Assembly (NCBI GenBank): GCA_016793885.1
Contig: JAEUHE010000042.1
Coordinates: forward strand, 186,001 to 250,000
Source: Verrucomicrobiales bacterium
Lineage (GTDB): Bacteria > Verrucomicrobiota > Verrucomicrobiia > Limisphaerales > UBA11320
Direction of reading: 5' to 3'
Length of the DNA stretch: 64,000 nt
Shown: piece after piece, positions 35,859 through 44,981 of the stretch
How positions within the stretch are numbered: position 1 is the first letter of the stretch
Layout of the letters: each line of letters opens with the position of its first letter
Made by a program: the position numbers and the translations under genes
Notes under the pieces: model-generated
Seen by the model: the letters and a program-made list of their open reading frames with translations, nothing else
Database searches by the model: none
What the model was told of the DNA's origin: nothing

Positions 35859-37991
35859 CTAGGCCTTGTCGGCTAATTCCTTCTCGCGGTCAGCCATGGC
35901 GGCTTTGCGCGATAACCGGACACGGCCTTTCTCGTCGACTCCCAGGCACTTGACCCAGATTTCATCGCCCATCTTGACGATGTCTTCGGTCTGCTTAACC
36001 CGGAAGTTGGCGAGTTCGCTAATATGGCACAGGCCGTCCTTGCCCGGCAGGAACTCGACGAAGCAACCGAATTCCTTGATGGTGACGACCTTGCCTCGGT
36101 AGATCTTGTTGATTTCTGCCTCCGCGGTCATCCCCATGATGGCGTCCCGGGCAATCTTCATGCCTTCGGCCGAGGTGGAGTAGACGTTCACCGTTCCATC
36201 GTCCTCGATGTTAATTTCGCAACCCGACTCATCGACGATGCGCTTGATATTCTTTCCACCGGGTCCGATCAAAGCTCCGATCTTCTCGGGGTTGATCTTC
36301 ATGGTTTCGATCCGCGGCGCGTATTTGCTGAGCTCAGCGCGCGGGGCGGCGATGATCAGGCTCATCTTCTGCAGGATGTCGATCCGCGCGACCCGCGCCT
36401 GCTCGAGGGCTTCGGCCATGATCTTATGCGGCAGACCGCGCAGCTTGAGATCCAGCTGGAACCCGGTGATACCCTTTTCGGTTCCGGCGATCTTGCAATC
36501 CATGTCGCAGAATGCGTCCTCCCAGCCGATGATGTCGGTGAGCAGTTCGTAGCGTTGGATGCGGTAGTTTTCATCCGACTCTGTGCAGATGCCTACGCTG
36601 ATGCCCGCCACGGGGCGAATCATCGGGACGCCTGCATCCATCAACGCCAAGGTTCCGCCGCAAACGCTCGCCATGGAGGTGGAGCCGTTCGACTCCATGA
36701 TCTCGCTGGTGATACGGATGGCGTACGGATAGGTGGACAGCGGGAGCATGGGCTCGATGGAACGTTCGGCGAGCGCACCGTGCCCGATTTCGCGTCGGCC
36801 CGGGCCGCTGATGCGGCCGGTTTCACCTACGGAGAAGTTGGGGAAGTTGTAGTGAAGGATGAACTTCTTCTGATTGCCTCCGCCCGTGTAGGAATCGAAC
36901 TCCTGAGCGTCTTCGGTGGTGCCGAGTGTGGCCAACGTGACTGCCTGGGTCTCTCCACGATAGAATAGGGCCGAACCATGAGCGCGGGGAAGAAGTCCCA
37001 CTTCACCACCGATGGGTCGCACCTGAGTGAAGCTGCGGCCATCGAGCCGCTTCTTCTGCTCGAGAATCAGTCCGCGGACCGCTTCCTTCTGCAGATGGTA
37101 GAAAGTCTCTTTGATCACCATGTCGGTGACCTTTTCGGCAGTGTATTTCTCGACCAATTTGACGCCGACCGAGTCCGCGACAGCTTTGCACGCCGCTTCG
37201 CGAGCCAGCTTTCCAGGGGTGAGGAGTGCCGCCACCATGCGATCTCCCGCCAGCGCTTTCGCGTCGTTCAGAATCTCGTCGGGCACCACCGTGATCTCGA
37301 TCTTCCGCTTGGGCTTGCCAGCCTTGGCCGCCATATCCTTCTGTGCCGCGATCATCGGGGCGCAGGCCTCTTGGGCGAATTGAAGAGCGGCACTGAAATC
37401 GGCTTCGCTGATTTCCTTGGCCGCCCCTTCGAACATGACGATGTCCGTGCTGTTTCCAACGTAGACCAGGTCGAGGTCGCTTTGAGCGAGTTCCGCGTGA
37501 GTGGGATTGGCCACGAACTTACCATCGACGCGCCCGATGCGGACGGCACCCAAAGGTCCGTCCCAGGGAATGTCGCTGACCGTGAGTGCAGCGGAAGCTC
37601 CGATCACACTCAGGATATCAGGGTCGTTTTCTCCGTCAGCGCTCAGGAGGATGCTCTGGACCTGGACTTCATTGAACCAACCCTTTGGGAAAAGCGGGCG
37701 GATGGGGCGATCGGTCAAACGGCAGGTCAAGATTTCCTTCTCCGTCGGACGACCTTCGCGTTTAAAATAGCCTCCAGGGAACTTTCCGGCAGCGGCGGCC
37801 TTCTCGCGGTAATCGACCGTGAGGGGGAAGAATTCCTGACCGGGCTTGGCCTTGGTCGCGGCCACCGCAGCGACCACCACAATGGTCTCGCCGAGTTGCA
37901 CAGTGACCGAGCCGTCGGCCTGTTTGGCGAGTTTCCCGGTTTCGATCTTAATGGTTTTGTCTCCTACAGGGGCAGTAATAGTGTAGCTCAT
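35859..37991 (-). CDS. pnp: Polyribonucleotide nucleotidyltransferase (PNPase)
   Basis: PNPase is the phosphorolytic 3'-5' exoribonuclease of the degradosome. All domains are present in the 710 residues: first RNase PH domain (about 10-140), the helical linker, second RNase PH domain with [35 protein letters not shown] (about 380-410), the KH domain ([21 protein letters not shown], about 565-585), and the S1 domain ([27 protein letters not shown], about 635-660). The gene is downstream of rpsO, as in many bacteria, but with a 338-bp structured spacer. Confidence 0.98.
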   Translation of the reverse strand: MSYTITAPVGDKTIKIETGKLAKQADGSVTVQLGETIVVVAAVAATKAKPGQEFFPLTVDYREKAAAAGKFPGGYFKREGRPTEKEILTCRLTDRPIRPLFPKGWFNEVQVQSILLSADGENDPDILSVIGASAALTVSDIPWDGPLGAVRIGRVDGKFVANPTHAELAQSDLDLVYVGNSTDIVMFEGAAKEISEADFSAALQFAQEACAPMIAAQKDMAAKAGKPKRKIEITVVPDEILNDAKALAGDRMVAALLTPGKLAREAACKAVADSVGVKLVEKYTAEKVTDMVIKETFYHLQKEAVRGLILEQKKRLDGRSFTQVRPIGGEVGLLPRAHGSALFYRGETQAVTLATLGTTEDAQEFDSYTGGGNQKKFILHYNFPNFSVGETGRISGPGRREIGHGALAERSIEPMLPLSTYPYAIRITSEIMESNGSTSMASVCGGTLALMDAGVPMIRPVAGISVGICTESDENYRIQRYELLTDIIGWEDAFCDMDCKIAGTEKGITGFQLDLKLRGLPHKIMAEALEQARVARIDILQKMSLIIAAPRAELSKYAPRIETMKINPEKIGALIGPGGKNIKRIVDESGCEINIEDDGTVNVYSTSAEGMKIARDAIMGMTAEAEINKIYRGKVVTIKEFGCFVEFLPGKDGLCHISELANFRVKQTEDIVKMGDEIWVKCLGVDEKGRVRLSRKAAMADREKELADKA

Positions 37992-38329
37992 TTGTATTGG
38001 CGCCCACCGGCTTAGAGGAACTTCACTGAATGCCCTGGATGGGGGCCCTCAGTGAAATTACCCTCGCCGATAAGCAAGACGCGTTGGGATTTTAGAAACA
38101 TCCCTGCGGGTAGGCCGGCGCGCCTCCGGTTTCCCGCCGGGTGAGGCTAATACCGATTAGCCTCCATTCAATTCATCTGACTTACGGAAAGAAGGATACA
38201 AGGACTTCGAAACGTGACCTGACCGACCCTCGCTCTGGGTTGAACGTTCGAGCTGCTCGCCACGTTTCAACCACCTGCTTTCAGATCTCAAAGGAGATCC
38301 AACAGTGGAGGTCACGCCTCCTCTCGAAA
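37992..38329 (-). promoter_or_regulatory. Structured rpsO-pnp spacer and pnp leader
   Basis: These 338 bp hold no gene. Inverted repeats visible are: 8-bp stem 38022-38029/38049-38056 with an inner 4-bp stem, just upstream of the pnp start; CCGGCG/CGCCGG at 38115-38120/38135-38140; an 8-bp stem 38209-38216/38261-38268; a GATCTC/GAGATC hairpin around 38284-38298; and GGAGG/CCTCC around 38305-38319. In E. coli a pnp leader stem-loop is cut by RNase III and drives autoregulation. A similar role here is an inference from position. Confidence 0.6.
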
Positions 38330-38584
38330 TCACTTACGTAGCTTGAGCTTCTTCGTAATGGCTTGATAGCGTCCGGTATCCGTTTGATGGAGATAATCCA
38401 ACAAGCGCCGACGTTGACCGACCATCATGAGCAAACCGCGGCGGGAACCATGATCCTTCTTGTTCTTCTGAAGGTGCTCCGTGAGGCTGTTGATCCGCTC
38501 GGTCAGGATGGCAATCTGGACATCGGCCGATCCGGTATCTTTATCGTGCAATTGGAAATTCGAGATCAATTTAGTCTTTTCCAT
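38330..38584 (-). CDS. rpsO: 30S ribosomal protein S15
   Basis: S15 binds the central domain of 16S rRNA early in 30S assembly. The ATG at 38584 gives an 84-residue protein starting [20 protein letters not shown] and containing the family core [46 protein letters not shown], ending in a basic tail. A longer frame to 38656 has no S15-like sequence and was rejected. It is followed by pnp. Confidence 0.98.
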   Translation of the reverse strand: MEKTKLISNFQLHDKDTGSADVQIAILTERINSLTEHLQKNKKDHGSRRGLLMMVGQRRRLLDYLHQTDTGRYQAITKKLKLRK

Positions 38585-38656
38585 AAATCCGCTGATAACT
38601 CTTAAAGTAATAAAGCGGAAACTGTAGGGGGAGCAACCTTGTGCTGTAAAGCACAT

Positions 38657-39682
38657 TTAGGCCGGGTCTTTAGCCGAGGGGTGTGGGACCAATTTCGGCA
38701 AGTGACCCACGACCGCCGATCCCGCCTCGGACCGGACCTCCTGGAGTGCACCCTGACAGCTGCTCCCACAACCGGCAGTGCAGGCGACGCAATGATCCCC
38801 GGTCCGAATCGAACCTCCATCCAATTCCTCGGGGGTAACATCCCACAAATAGCGATCCGGTTTGGCCCCGAGGGAGATGCCGAGCATCTGATTGAAATCA
38901 CAATCGTAGAGACGCCCCTGAAAGTCCACGCTCAGGGTGTTCCGGCACATCAATCTGGGCAGGGTGTCCGGATTAAAGTGAGTGGCCAGCAGGTCCAGAT
39001 AGCACCCCAGCTGTTCTTGTTGACGAAGGTCCTCAGCAAACCGGGCGATCGGTTGGTTAGTCAGCGCAATGAGCTGGGTGAACCGAATGGCGTAGTTGTC
39101 CCACAGCGCCTGCCGATAGTCCTCCTCCAGTTCGGCCTGGGGCGGAGGCAGCGTGGGTCCCAGGGGGTTGAACACTAACGTGAGCGAGTGGGTCATCCCG
39201 TAGCCTACCTGGTTCAGTTTTCGAAGCCCCGCGATGCTTTTGGCGAACGCTCCATTGCCGCGCTGCTGGTTCACATTCTTCTCCAGGTAGCAAGGGAGTG
39301 ACGCCACCACCTCGACGTGACAGGACGCCAGGAACTCCGGAAGCCATTCAAACCCGGGCTCCTCTAGAATCGTCAGGTTGTTCCGATCCAAGACCCGGCA
39401 GCCCGCATCTCGGCTGACCTCGACCAAACTACGAAAGTGCTCACTCAGCTCCGGAGCGCCGCCGGTGATGTCCACTATGGCGGGGCGATTCTGGCGGATC
39501 CAGTCCTCAATCCGGCGGGCGGTGGCTGCCTCCATCATTTCGGTCCGCCAAGGGGCAGCGTCCACATGGCAGTGTCGGCAGGCCTGATTGCATTTCTTTC
39601 CGACATTGATCTGCAGCGTTTCCACCCGCCCCCGTTGGAGCGAAAGTTGATGGTGGGCTAGCAGAGTCGCAAATCGGTTCAT
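38657..39682 (-). CDS. arsS: Arsenosugar biosynthesis radical SAM protein ArsS-like
   Basis: The protein of about 341 residues has the radical SAM cluster motif in INVGKKCNQACRHCHVDA (CX3CX2C), followed by the DITGGAPEL segment. A C-terminal domain contains MCRNTLSVDFQGRLYDCDFNQMLG and ends in the Cys-rich DHCVACTAGCGSSCQG, which would bind extra Fe-S clusters. This layout is that of ArsS (DUF3641-containing), which makes dimethylated arsinoyl-adenosine derivatives. No arsM or ars operon is beside it, so the substrate is inferred from family. An upstream start at 39724 gives a basic, implausible N-terminus. Confidence 0.88.
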   Translation of the reverse strand: MNRFATLLAHHQLSLQRGRVETLQINVGKKCNQACRHCHVDAAPWRTEMMEAATARRIEDWIRQNRPAIVDITGGAPELSEHFRSLVEVSRDAGCRVLDRNNLTILEEPGFEWLPEFLASCHVEVVASLPCYLEKNVNQQRGNGAFAKSIAGLRKLNQVGYGMTHSLTLVFNPLGPTLPPPQAELEEDYRQALWDNYAIRFTQLIALTNQPIARFAEDLRQQEQLGCYLDLLATHFNPDTLPRLMCRNTLSVDFQGRLYDCDFNQMLGISLGAKPDRYLWDVTPEELDGGSIRTGDHCVACTAGCGSSCQGALQEVRSEAGSAVVGHLPKLVPHPSAKDPA

Positions 39683-39772
39683 CCTCCTCAGCCTAGCTGC
39701 GCGTGGCATTGGAGGCAATGCCATGATCTCCGGAGCGTGGTGGAAGGGTCTGAGCGTCCCCCGCAGGGTCCC

Positions 39773-40531
39773 TCAGCCTCGCCATCCGCCGTTCACTTCC
39801 AGGGTCTGTCCGGTGACATAGCTAGCCCAGGGAGAGCACAGAAACACAGCCACCTGTGCCACCTCTTCCGTTGTTCCCAGGCGACCGAGCGGAATCTGTT
39901 TGAGCATCTCGAGACGGATCGGCTCGGGAATCGTGGCGGTCATGGCGGTGTCGATGACTCCTGGGGCGATCGCATTGGCCCGAATGGATCGGCGCGCCGC
40001 TTCGCGGCTGATGACGCGCATCAGGGCCTGGACTCCTGACTTGGCAGCCGCGTAGTTGGCTTGCCCGAAAGAGCCCAGGATTCCGGCGATGCTGGCCAAA
40101 CCAACGATCGAGCCCCCGTTGTGCATGATCTCCAGTCCGAACTTGCAGCAGTGGAATACTCCCGAGAGGTTGACATCGATGACGCAGCGCCAGTCCTCCA
40201 GCGACATTTTGGCAATCGTTCGGTCGCGCAGGATGCCGGCGTTGTTGATGAGCGCGTGGATCCCCCCAAAGCGGTCTTTCGCCTGTTGCATCATCTGCGC
40301 CACCTCCTCCGGCTGGGAGACATCGGCCGTCAGAACGAAGGCGCTTTCGGCCCTCACTTGATTGAGCTCTGCCGCCAGGCTGGCCGCCTGGGCGCTTGTT
40401 TGGAGATTCGGATGGTTGATCAGGACGGTCGCGCCCGCAAGATGGAAGGTCCTAGCCAGTTGGGCGCCAATGCCCTGGGATGCGCCGGTGATCAGAACCA
40501 CCTGGTCGGAAAGGTCGATGCAAAGGCTCAT
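39773..40531 (-). CDS. FabG-like short-chain dehydrogenase/reductase
   Basis: This 252-residue NAD(P)-dependent SDR has TGASQGIG (about residues 15-22) for dinucleotide binding, NNAG at 96-99, and the catalytic Ser147-Tyr160-Lys164 (GLASIAGILGSFGQANYAAAK). The end (VAVFLCSPWASYVTGQTLEVNGGWRG) is typical of FabG-type 3-oxoacyl-ACP reductases. The gene is not in a fatty-acid cluster, so a role in PHB, acyl or other carbonyl reduction cannot be chosen. Confidence 0.93.
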   Translation of the reverse strand: MSLCIDLSDQVVLITGASQGIGAQLARTFHLAGATVLINHPNLQTSAQAASLAAELNQVRAESAFVLTADVSQPEEVAQMMQQAKDRFGGIHALINNAGILRDRTIAKMSLEDWRCVIDVNLSGVFHCCKFGLEIMHNGGSIVGLASIAGILGSFGQANYAAAKSGVQALMRVISREAARRSIRANAIAPGVIDTAMTATIPEPIRLEMLKQIPLGRLGTTEEVAQVAVFLCSPWASYVTGQTLEVNGGWRG

Positions 40532-40591
40532 GCTGCCGCTTTATGCATGAGGCCCTCGCGGTGTGCCAGGTTTTTAACGAAGGTCCGGTGC

Positions 40592-41359
40592 CTAGTGCTT
40601 CAAGGCTCGGTTGATCTGCCGTTTGGAGTTGGAGTAGAGCTCCTCGATCTCCGATTGCGTGAGCCGGTGCGGAATTCGAGTGCCATTCGCCTGACGTAGC
40701 TCCAGTTCGAAATGGGGAATCGACGCCGCTGCCTCCGTCGCGACATCCACCGCTGGAATGAAGTTTTCCCCCAGAGTGACTTGAAGGCGATCGGTTTCCG
40801 CGGTCATGAGCTTCTGGCAGAAGTCGATCGTTCCCCCACGCTGGAGGAATCGGATGCTCCAGTCGGAGGGTGCCAAGGTGCCCAACGCGGCTAACAGGTG
40901 GTCCAGGGTAGGGCTTTCCGCCGCGGTTTCCAGGGAGGCGTTGGCTTCAGCATCTGGTTCCTCCAGGCACAGTTCCAGGGTGACTGCCTCGTCTACCAGG
41001 TAGGGGCGGCATCGGTCATGCACCACTTGGAAAACCCGTCGGGCAGGAACCCCGCTCAGGACGGCCTGTTCCAACCCCCGAGGCTCCAGCCTTTGAAGGC
41101 GAAGCCAATACTCTTCCCGAATCAGATCGACGGTGCCCCAAGGTTGCTCAGAGTCGTATCGTTCTCTGACAAGGCTCACCTTCCACAGGGTCTCATGATG
41201 TCTGAAAAGGGCTGAAAGGTTGGACTCCAGAAAGCGCTCTCCTTGGTCATCGGAGCGCGAGTGCACATGGCAAACCCATTCTTCTGGAGCGACTTCATTC
41301 AAACGCACCAGGAGCTCCTGCAGAGTCCACTCTACGGTTGATTTACCGTCTGGCTTCAT
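40592..41359 (-). CDS. Unrecognised cytoplasmic protein with two related halves
   Basis: I do not recognise this 255-residue protein. It has no signal or membrane helix and is acidic. Two parts look related: WTLQELLVRLNEVAPEEWVCHV near residue 11 and PTLDHLLAALGTLAPSDWSIRF near residue 150, each followed by a short predicted strand-helix segment. The C-terminus is basic and Ser/Arg-rich (SNSKRQINRALKH). It is divergent from the spermidine-synthase-like fusion gene. Codon pattern matches neighbours and the frame is long, so I accept it as a real gene. Confidence 0.75.
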   Translation of the reverse strand: MKPDGKSTVEWTLQELLVRLNEVAPEEWVCHVHSRSDDQGERFLESNLSALFRHHETLWKVSLVRERYDSEQPWGTVDLIREEYWLRLQRLEPRGLEQAVLSGVPARRVFQVVHDRCRPYLVDEAVTLELCLEEPDAEANASLETAAESPTLDHLLAALGTLAPSDWSIRFLQRGGTIDFCQKLMTAETDRLQVTLGENFIPAVDVATEAAASIPHFELELRQANGTRIPHRLTQSEIEELYSNSKRQINRALKH

Positions 41360-41579
41360 AGCGATTCAGCATCGGCCGCACACTCTAATCATAGCTGCTT
41401 TTAGGCCACCTGGCTAGACCCGCTAACGGGTGAATGTCACCGTAAATCGAGGCCGCCCCAGAAAAGTGTAGAAACAAGCCCTTGCGTTCAAAATGTTTAG
41501 ATGTAGTGTCCGAATTATGTCATTAAATGTCCAAAAAGTGACTGTGTAGCCATTTTGGCGAGTTTTCCTGGTGACTCCT

Positions 41580-44219
41580 ATGAACCTATCCCGACTACCG
41601 GCACTCCGGGTGCCGTTGCTTCTATTTTTTGCCTCCGGGGCGGCCGCGTTGATCTATGAAACCGTCTGGGTGCGCGAGTTCGGACGATCTCTGGGGAACA
41701 CCTCGATGTCGGTCGCATTGGTGACCGGCTTGTTCGTTGGAGGGTTAGGGTTGGGCAGTTTTTTTGCCGGGAGGGCTGGGGTCCTTCGTCGGGCGGCCGA
41801 TGCCGGCCGATTGTGGAGACTTTATGCGGCCTGCGAGGGGCTGATTGGGCTCGTTGCCTTGGCAACCTGGGTGGCACAGAAATCCTTGCTGGCGGCCTTG
41901 CCTGCTCGCACCGCGTCCTACGAGCTTGATGACTCGGGGCTGTGGGTGCTGACCCAAGGATCGGTTCTCGCACAGCTCGGCGTGCTAGCGGTTCTGATCT
42001 TGCCCGCCACGTTGCTGATGGGGGCAACGTTTCCCCTGCTGCTCCGGATCACCCGGGAGAGCTATGTTTCCAACGGTTGGGGGTTTGGGCTTCTATATGG
42101 CAGCAACACCGCGGGCGCCATGGCGGGCTGTTTATTGGTCGACCTGTGGCTCGTTCCACAGCTGGGAAGCCGCGGCACGCAGTTGTGCGCGATTGCTGTG
42201 AATATTCTCGTTGGGTTGGTTGCTTGGGGGTTCGCGCGGTACGCCACCGTGCCTTTGTCTGGGGCGGAGGCGGACGGCTCAGGCACCCCGTTGCGGGTGC
42301 TGGCTCGCCGGCATCAGCCTGAATTCCTGTTTGTGTGCGTCGTGGTGGCCATTTCAGGATTTGTGGCGATGGGCCTTCAGGTGGTCTGGGCACGGTTCCT
42401 GACCACGGCCTTGGGCGGAACTCGTGGGGTGTTTTCGATCCTGTTGGGGGTCATCCTGGGAGGAATGTGGCTGGGATCGATAGCGGGTGGGTGGTCGGTG
42501 CGTCGGTGGCGGATGCCCTGGGTGTTCTGTGGGCTCGGCTCGGTCCTCCTCGTCGCCAGCTCCATGATGGGACTGATTTGGTTCGATCGCGCCCTGTTGG
42601 CTACGGGCTCTTTCGCCGGTTTGCACCAGACTCTCGAGCGGTATCACTTGAGCTGGTTGACCGATGTTCTCTTCGTTCTCAGGACGGTTTTGCCCGTGGC
42701 TGGCGTCGCCTCGTTTTGGGCCGGATTTACGGTGCCGCCTGCTATCGAGATTTTGAACTTCGATCGAGCCCATGAAAACCGCCTGACGAGCATCGCCTAC
42801 ATGGTCAATTGTTTGGGCGCCCTGCTCGGAGCGGTGGGCGTGGGGTTCTTCCTCCTTCCAGAGTTCGGAATGCAGGCAACCGTGCTCTTGCTTGCATTCC
42901 CGCTCTTGGGAGTTGCCTTGAGTCTGATCGTCATGGGTAGGCGAGGTTGGGCGGGTTCCCGTCCCGCCGGTCTGGCGGCAGCGGCGGCCCTGGTGTTGTT
43001 GCTTGGCTATTGGAACAGCCTTTCGCCTCAATACTTGCTTCTCAAAGTGTTCGATCCTCCGCGGCGGAAGGAAGGGTTTTTGGCGCTGTCGGAAGACCTG
43101 AACGAGTCCATCGCCGTTGATGAGCATCCCATCACCAAGGATCGCTATCTGCTGACCAACGGGCATTCCATGTCGGGCACTGCGCTGGGATCGGTGCGCT
43201 ACATGAGGATGTTCAGCCATCTGCCGCTGCTTCAGATGGCCGAGCCGAAGGATGCACTGGTGATTTGTTTTGGCGTCGGCAACACACTGCATGCCGCTTC
43301 GCTCTACCCGTCGGTGAGTCGGTTGGAGGTGGTGGACCTGTCGCGGCACGTGATCGAACACGCCGGTTACTTCGCCGAGTGGAATCGCCAAGTGCTCAGA
43401 GATCCGCGCGTGAGGGTCTTTATCAACGATGGACGTCATCACCTTCAAATGCAGCCGCCGGGCTCGTACGACCTGGTAACCTTGGAGCCTCCCCCTCTGG
43501 CACATTCGGGAGTCGCTAGCCTTTACACTCGCGAGTTCTATGACCTGGTGCGCTCCCGGCTCAAGTCGGGCGGTTTTCTCACCACCTGGTTGCCGGCGCT
43601 GCAGCTGACGGAGCCCGCGCTCCGCTCCGCCATTGGCGCTTTTGTTGAGGTGTTTCCCAACGCCGTCCTGCTCCATGGGCATGCCGATAACTTCATTTTG
43701 ATGGGCCGTGCGGCGGAAACGAACACCGTGGAGTTGTCCCAGCTTGAGAATGCCTTGTCGCGGCATCCCGAGGTGCGGGCGGATTTGGATGAGGTGTTTC
43801 TGGGGACCATGACTGAGCTGCTTGGCACTTTCGTGGCCTCCCCGGAGCGCCTGTCTGCCTTTAGTCGTGGCGCCGCCCCGCTCACGGACGACCAGCCGAA
43901 CATGGACTATGGCTACATTGCCTTCCTTCGCTCGAAAATCCCCTCAGGAATGATCGGTGTCAGAGAGATCGGCGATTGGTACAAAGGCCGTGATCTAGAT
44001 CCTAGCCGAGAGTCCTACCTGGTGCCAGGGCTGCCCACTTACCTGGCCATTATGGAGAACTATTATTCGACCATCCCGCCCATCGACTATTTGAAGCCCC
44101 GCGTGCCGCATCGGCTGACCCTGGACCTCATGTCACCAGAGGTGAGCCGGGTGATTGAACGCAGCCCCTATCTTCAAGGAGTGCTCCGCGCGCAGCTGCA
44201 GGAGCTGGGTGCCAGGTAG
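41580..44219 (+). CDS. Membrane protein fused to a spermidine-synthase-like domain
   Basis: About 879 residues. The first 470 form a polytopic membrane region (about 12 hydrophobic segments, starting LLLFFASGAAALIYETVWVREFGRSLGNT), a form seen in many bacterial spermidine-synthase fusions. Residues about 560-715 have the Rossmann methyltransferase-like polyamine-synthase core: DALVICFGVGNTLHAASLYP (Gly-rich loop) and VEVVDLSRHVIEHAGYF-like cofactor-binding segment. The expected catalytic Asp region is replaced by VTLEPPPLAHSG. A 150-residue tail follows. The ATG at 41580 is preferred to the GTG at 41571. Whether it makes polyamines is doubtful; a membrane-linked function is more likely. Confidence 0.88.
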   Translation: MNLSRLPALRVPLLLFFASGAAALIYETVWVREFGRSLGNTSMSVALVTGLFVGGLGLGSFFAGRAGVLRRAADAGRLWRLYAACEGLIGLVALATWVAQKSLLAALPARTASYELDDSGLWVLTQGSVLAQLGVLAVLILPATLLMGATFPLLLRITRESYVSNGWGFGLLYGSNTAGAMAGCLLVDLWLVPQLGSRGTQLCAIAVNILVGLVAWGFARYATVPLSGAEADGSGTPLRVLARRHQPEFLFVCVVVAISGFVAMGLQVVWARFLTTALGGTRGVFSILLGVILGGMWLGSIAGGWSVRRWRMPWVFCGLGSVLLVASSMMGLIWFDRALLATGSFAGLHQTLERYHLSWLTDVLFVLRTVLPVAGVASFWAGFTVPPAIEILNFDRAHENRLTSIAYMVNCLGALLGAVGVGFFLLPEFGMQATVLLLAFPLLGVALSLIVMGRRGWAGSRPAGLAAAAALVLLLGYWNSLSPQYLLLKVFDPPRRKEGFLALSEDLNESIAVDEHPITKDRYLLTNGHSMSGTALGSVRYMRMFSHLPLLQMAEPKDALVICFGVGNTLHAASLYPSVSRLEVVDLSRHVIEHAGYFAEWNRQVLRDPRVRVFINDGRHHLQMQPPGSYDLVTLEPPPLAHSGVASLYTREFYDLVRSRLKSGGFLTTWLPALQLTEPALRSAIGAFVEVFPNAVLLHGHADNFILMGRAAETNTVELSQLENALSRHPEVRADLDEVFLGTMTELLGTFVASPERLSAFSRGAAPLTDDQPNMDYGYIAFLRSKIPSGMIGVREIGDWYKGRDLDPSRESYLVPGLPTYLAIMENYYSTIPPIDYLKPRVPHRLTLDLMSPEVSRVIERSPYLQGVLRAQLQELGAR

Positions 44220-44300
44220 TACTAACAATACCCTAAATAATTCCTGGATCTTCAGCGTCGATCCTGTCGTTCATGACTGGAAACCAAATGCTTTGATGAC

Positions 44301-44981
44301 ATGGCATTGCTGACGATTTCACAACTGGTGAAGGACTTTCTGGCCCCCGACGGCTCGACCAATCGGGTGGTGCAGGTCGCCCATTTCCAGCTGGAGGAGC
44401 GGGCTCAGTTGGCGTTGAGGGGGGAAAGCGGCTCGGGGAAGACCACCTTCCTAAACCTCATCGCCGGGATTCTCAAGCCGGACCAAGGGCGTATTGTCGT
44501 GGCCGATGAAGAGATGTCGGCCCTCAGCGAGCCGGGACGCGACCGTCTCCGCGCACGCTCCATTGGTTATATTTTTCAGACCTTTAACCTGCTCCAGAGC
44601 CATACCGCCTTGGAAAACGTCCTGCTCGGGATGTCTTTTGGGGTAGGGGAGGATCCGGTGAAAGCCGAGGGACTTCTGAAACGCGTGGGCCTGGGGGATC
44701 GACTCCACTACCGCCCGCGCCAGCTCTCCACGGGACAGCAACAGCGGGTGGCGGTGGCGCGCGCCTTGGCCGGGCAGCCTAAGCTGGTCCTCGCCGATGA
44801 GCCCACCGGGAACCTGGACAGCACCCGATCCAGGGAGGCCTTGGTGTTGATTCGTGAAGTCTGTCGCGAGAACGGGGCGGCGTTGCTGCTGGTAAGTCAT
44901 GATCCCGGCGTGCTGGGGCAGTTTGACCAGGTCCAGGACTTCCATGCCCTGAACGCCGCCATGAAAGGGGCTGGACAATGA
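44301..44981 (+). CDS. ABC transporter ATP-binding protein (LolD/MacB type)
   Basis: This 226-residue ATPase has Walker [11 protein letters not shown] (about residues 37-46), Q-loop FQTFNLLQ, signature [15 protein letters not shown], Walker [13 protein letters not shown], and H-loop LLVSHDPG. This is the LolD/MacB/FtsE branch that energises periplasmic or outer-membrane-directed processes rather than classic import. The stop overlaps the following permease start as ATGA, so the two are coupled. Confidence 0.95.
   Translation: MALLTISQLVKDFLAPDGSTNRVVQVAHFQLEERAQLALRGESGSGKTTFLNLIAGILKPDQGRIVVADEEMSALSEPGRDRLRARSIGYIFQTFNLLQSHTALENVLLGMSFGVGEDPVKAEGLLKRVGLGDRLHYRPRQLSTGQQQRVAVARALAGQPKLVLADEPTGNLDSTRSREALVLIREVCRENGAALLLVSHDPGVLGQFDQVQDFHALNAAMKGAGQ

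Noticed and set aside
36024-38015. Two plus-strand reading frames of 314 and 345 residues
   Set aside because: Both are antisense to pnp, whose domains are complete.
42354-43766. 470-residue minus-strand reading frame
   Set aside because: It is antisense to the membrane/spermidine-synthase-like fusion and has a His/Gln/Arg-rich composition typical of shadow frames.
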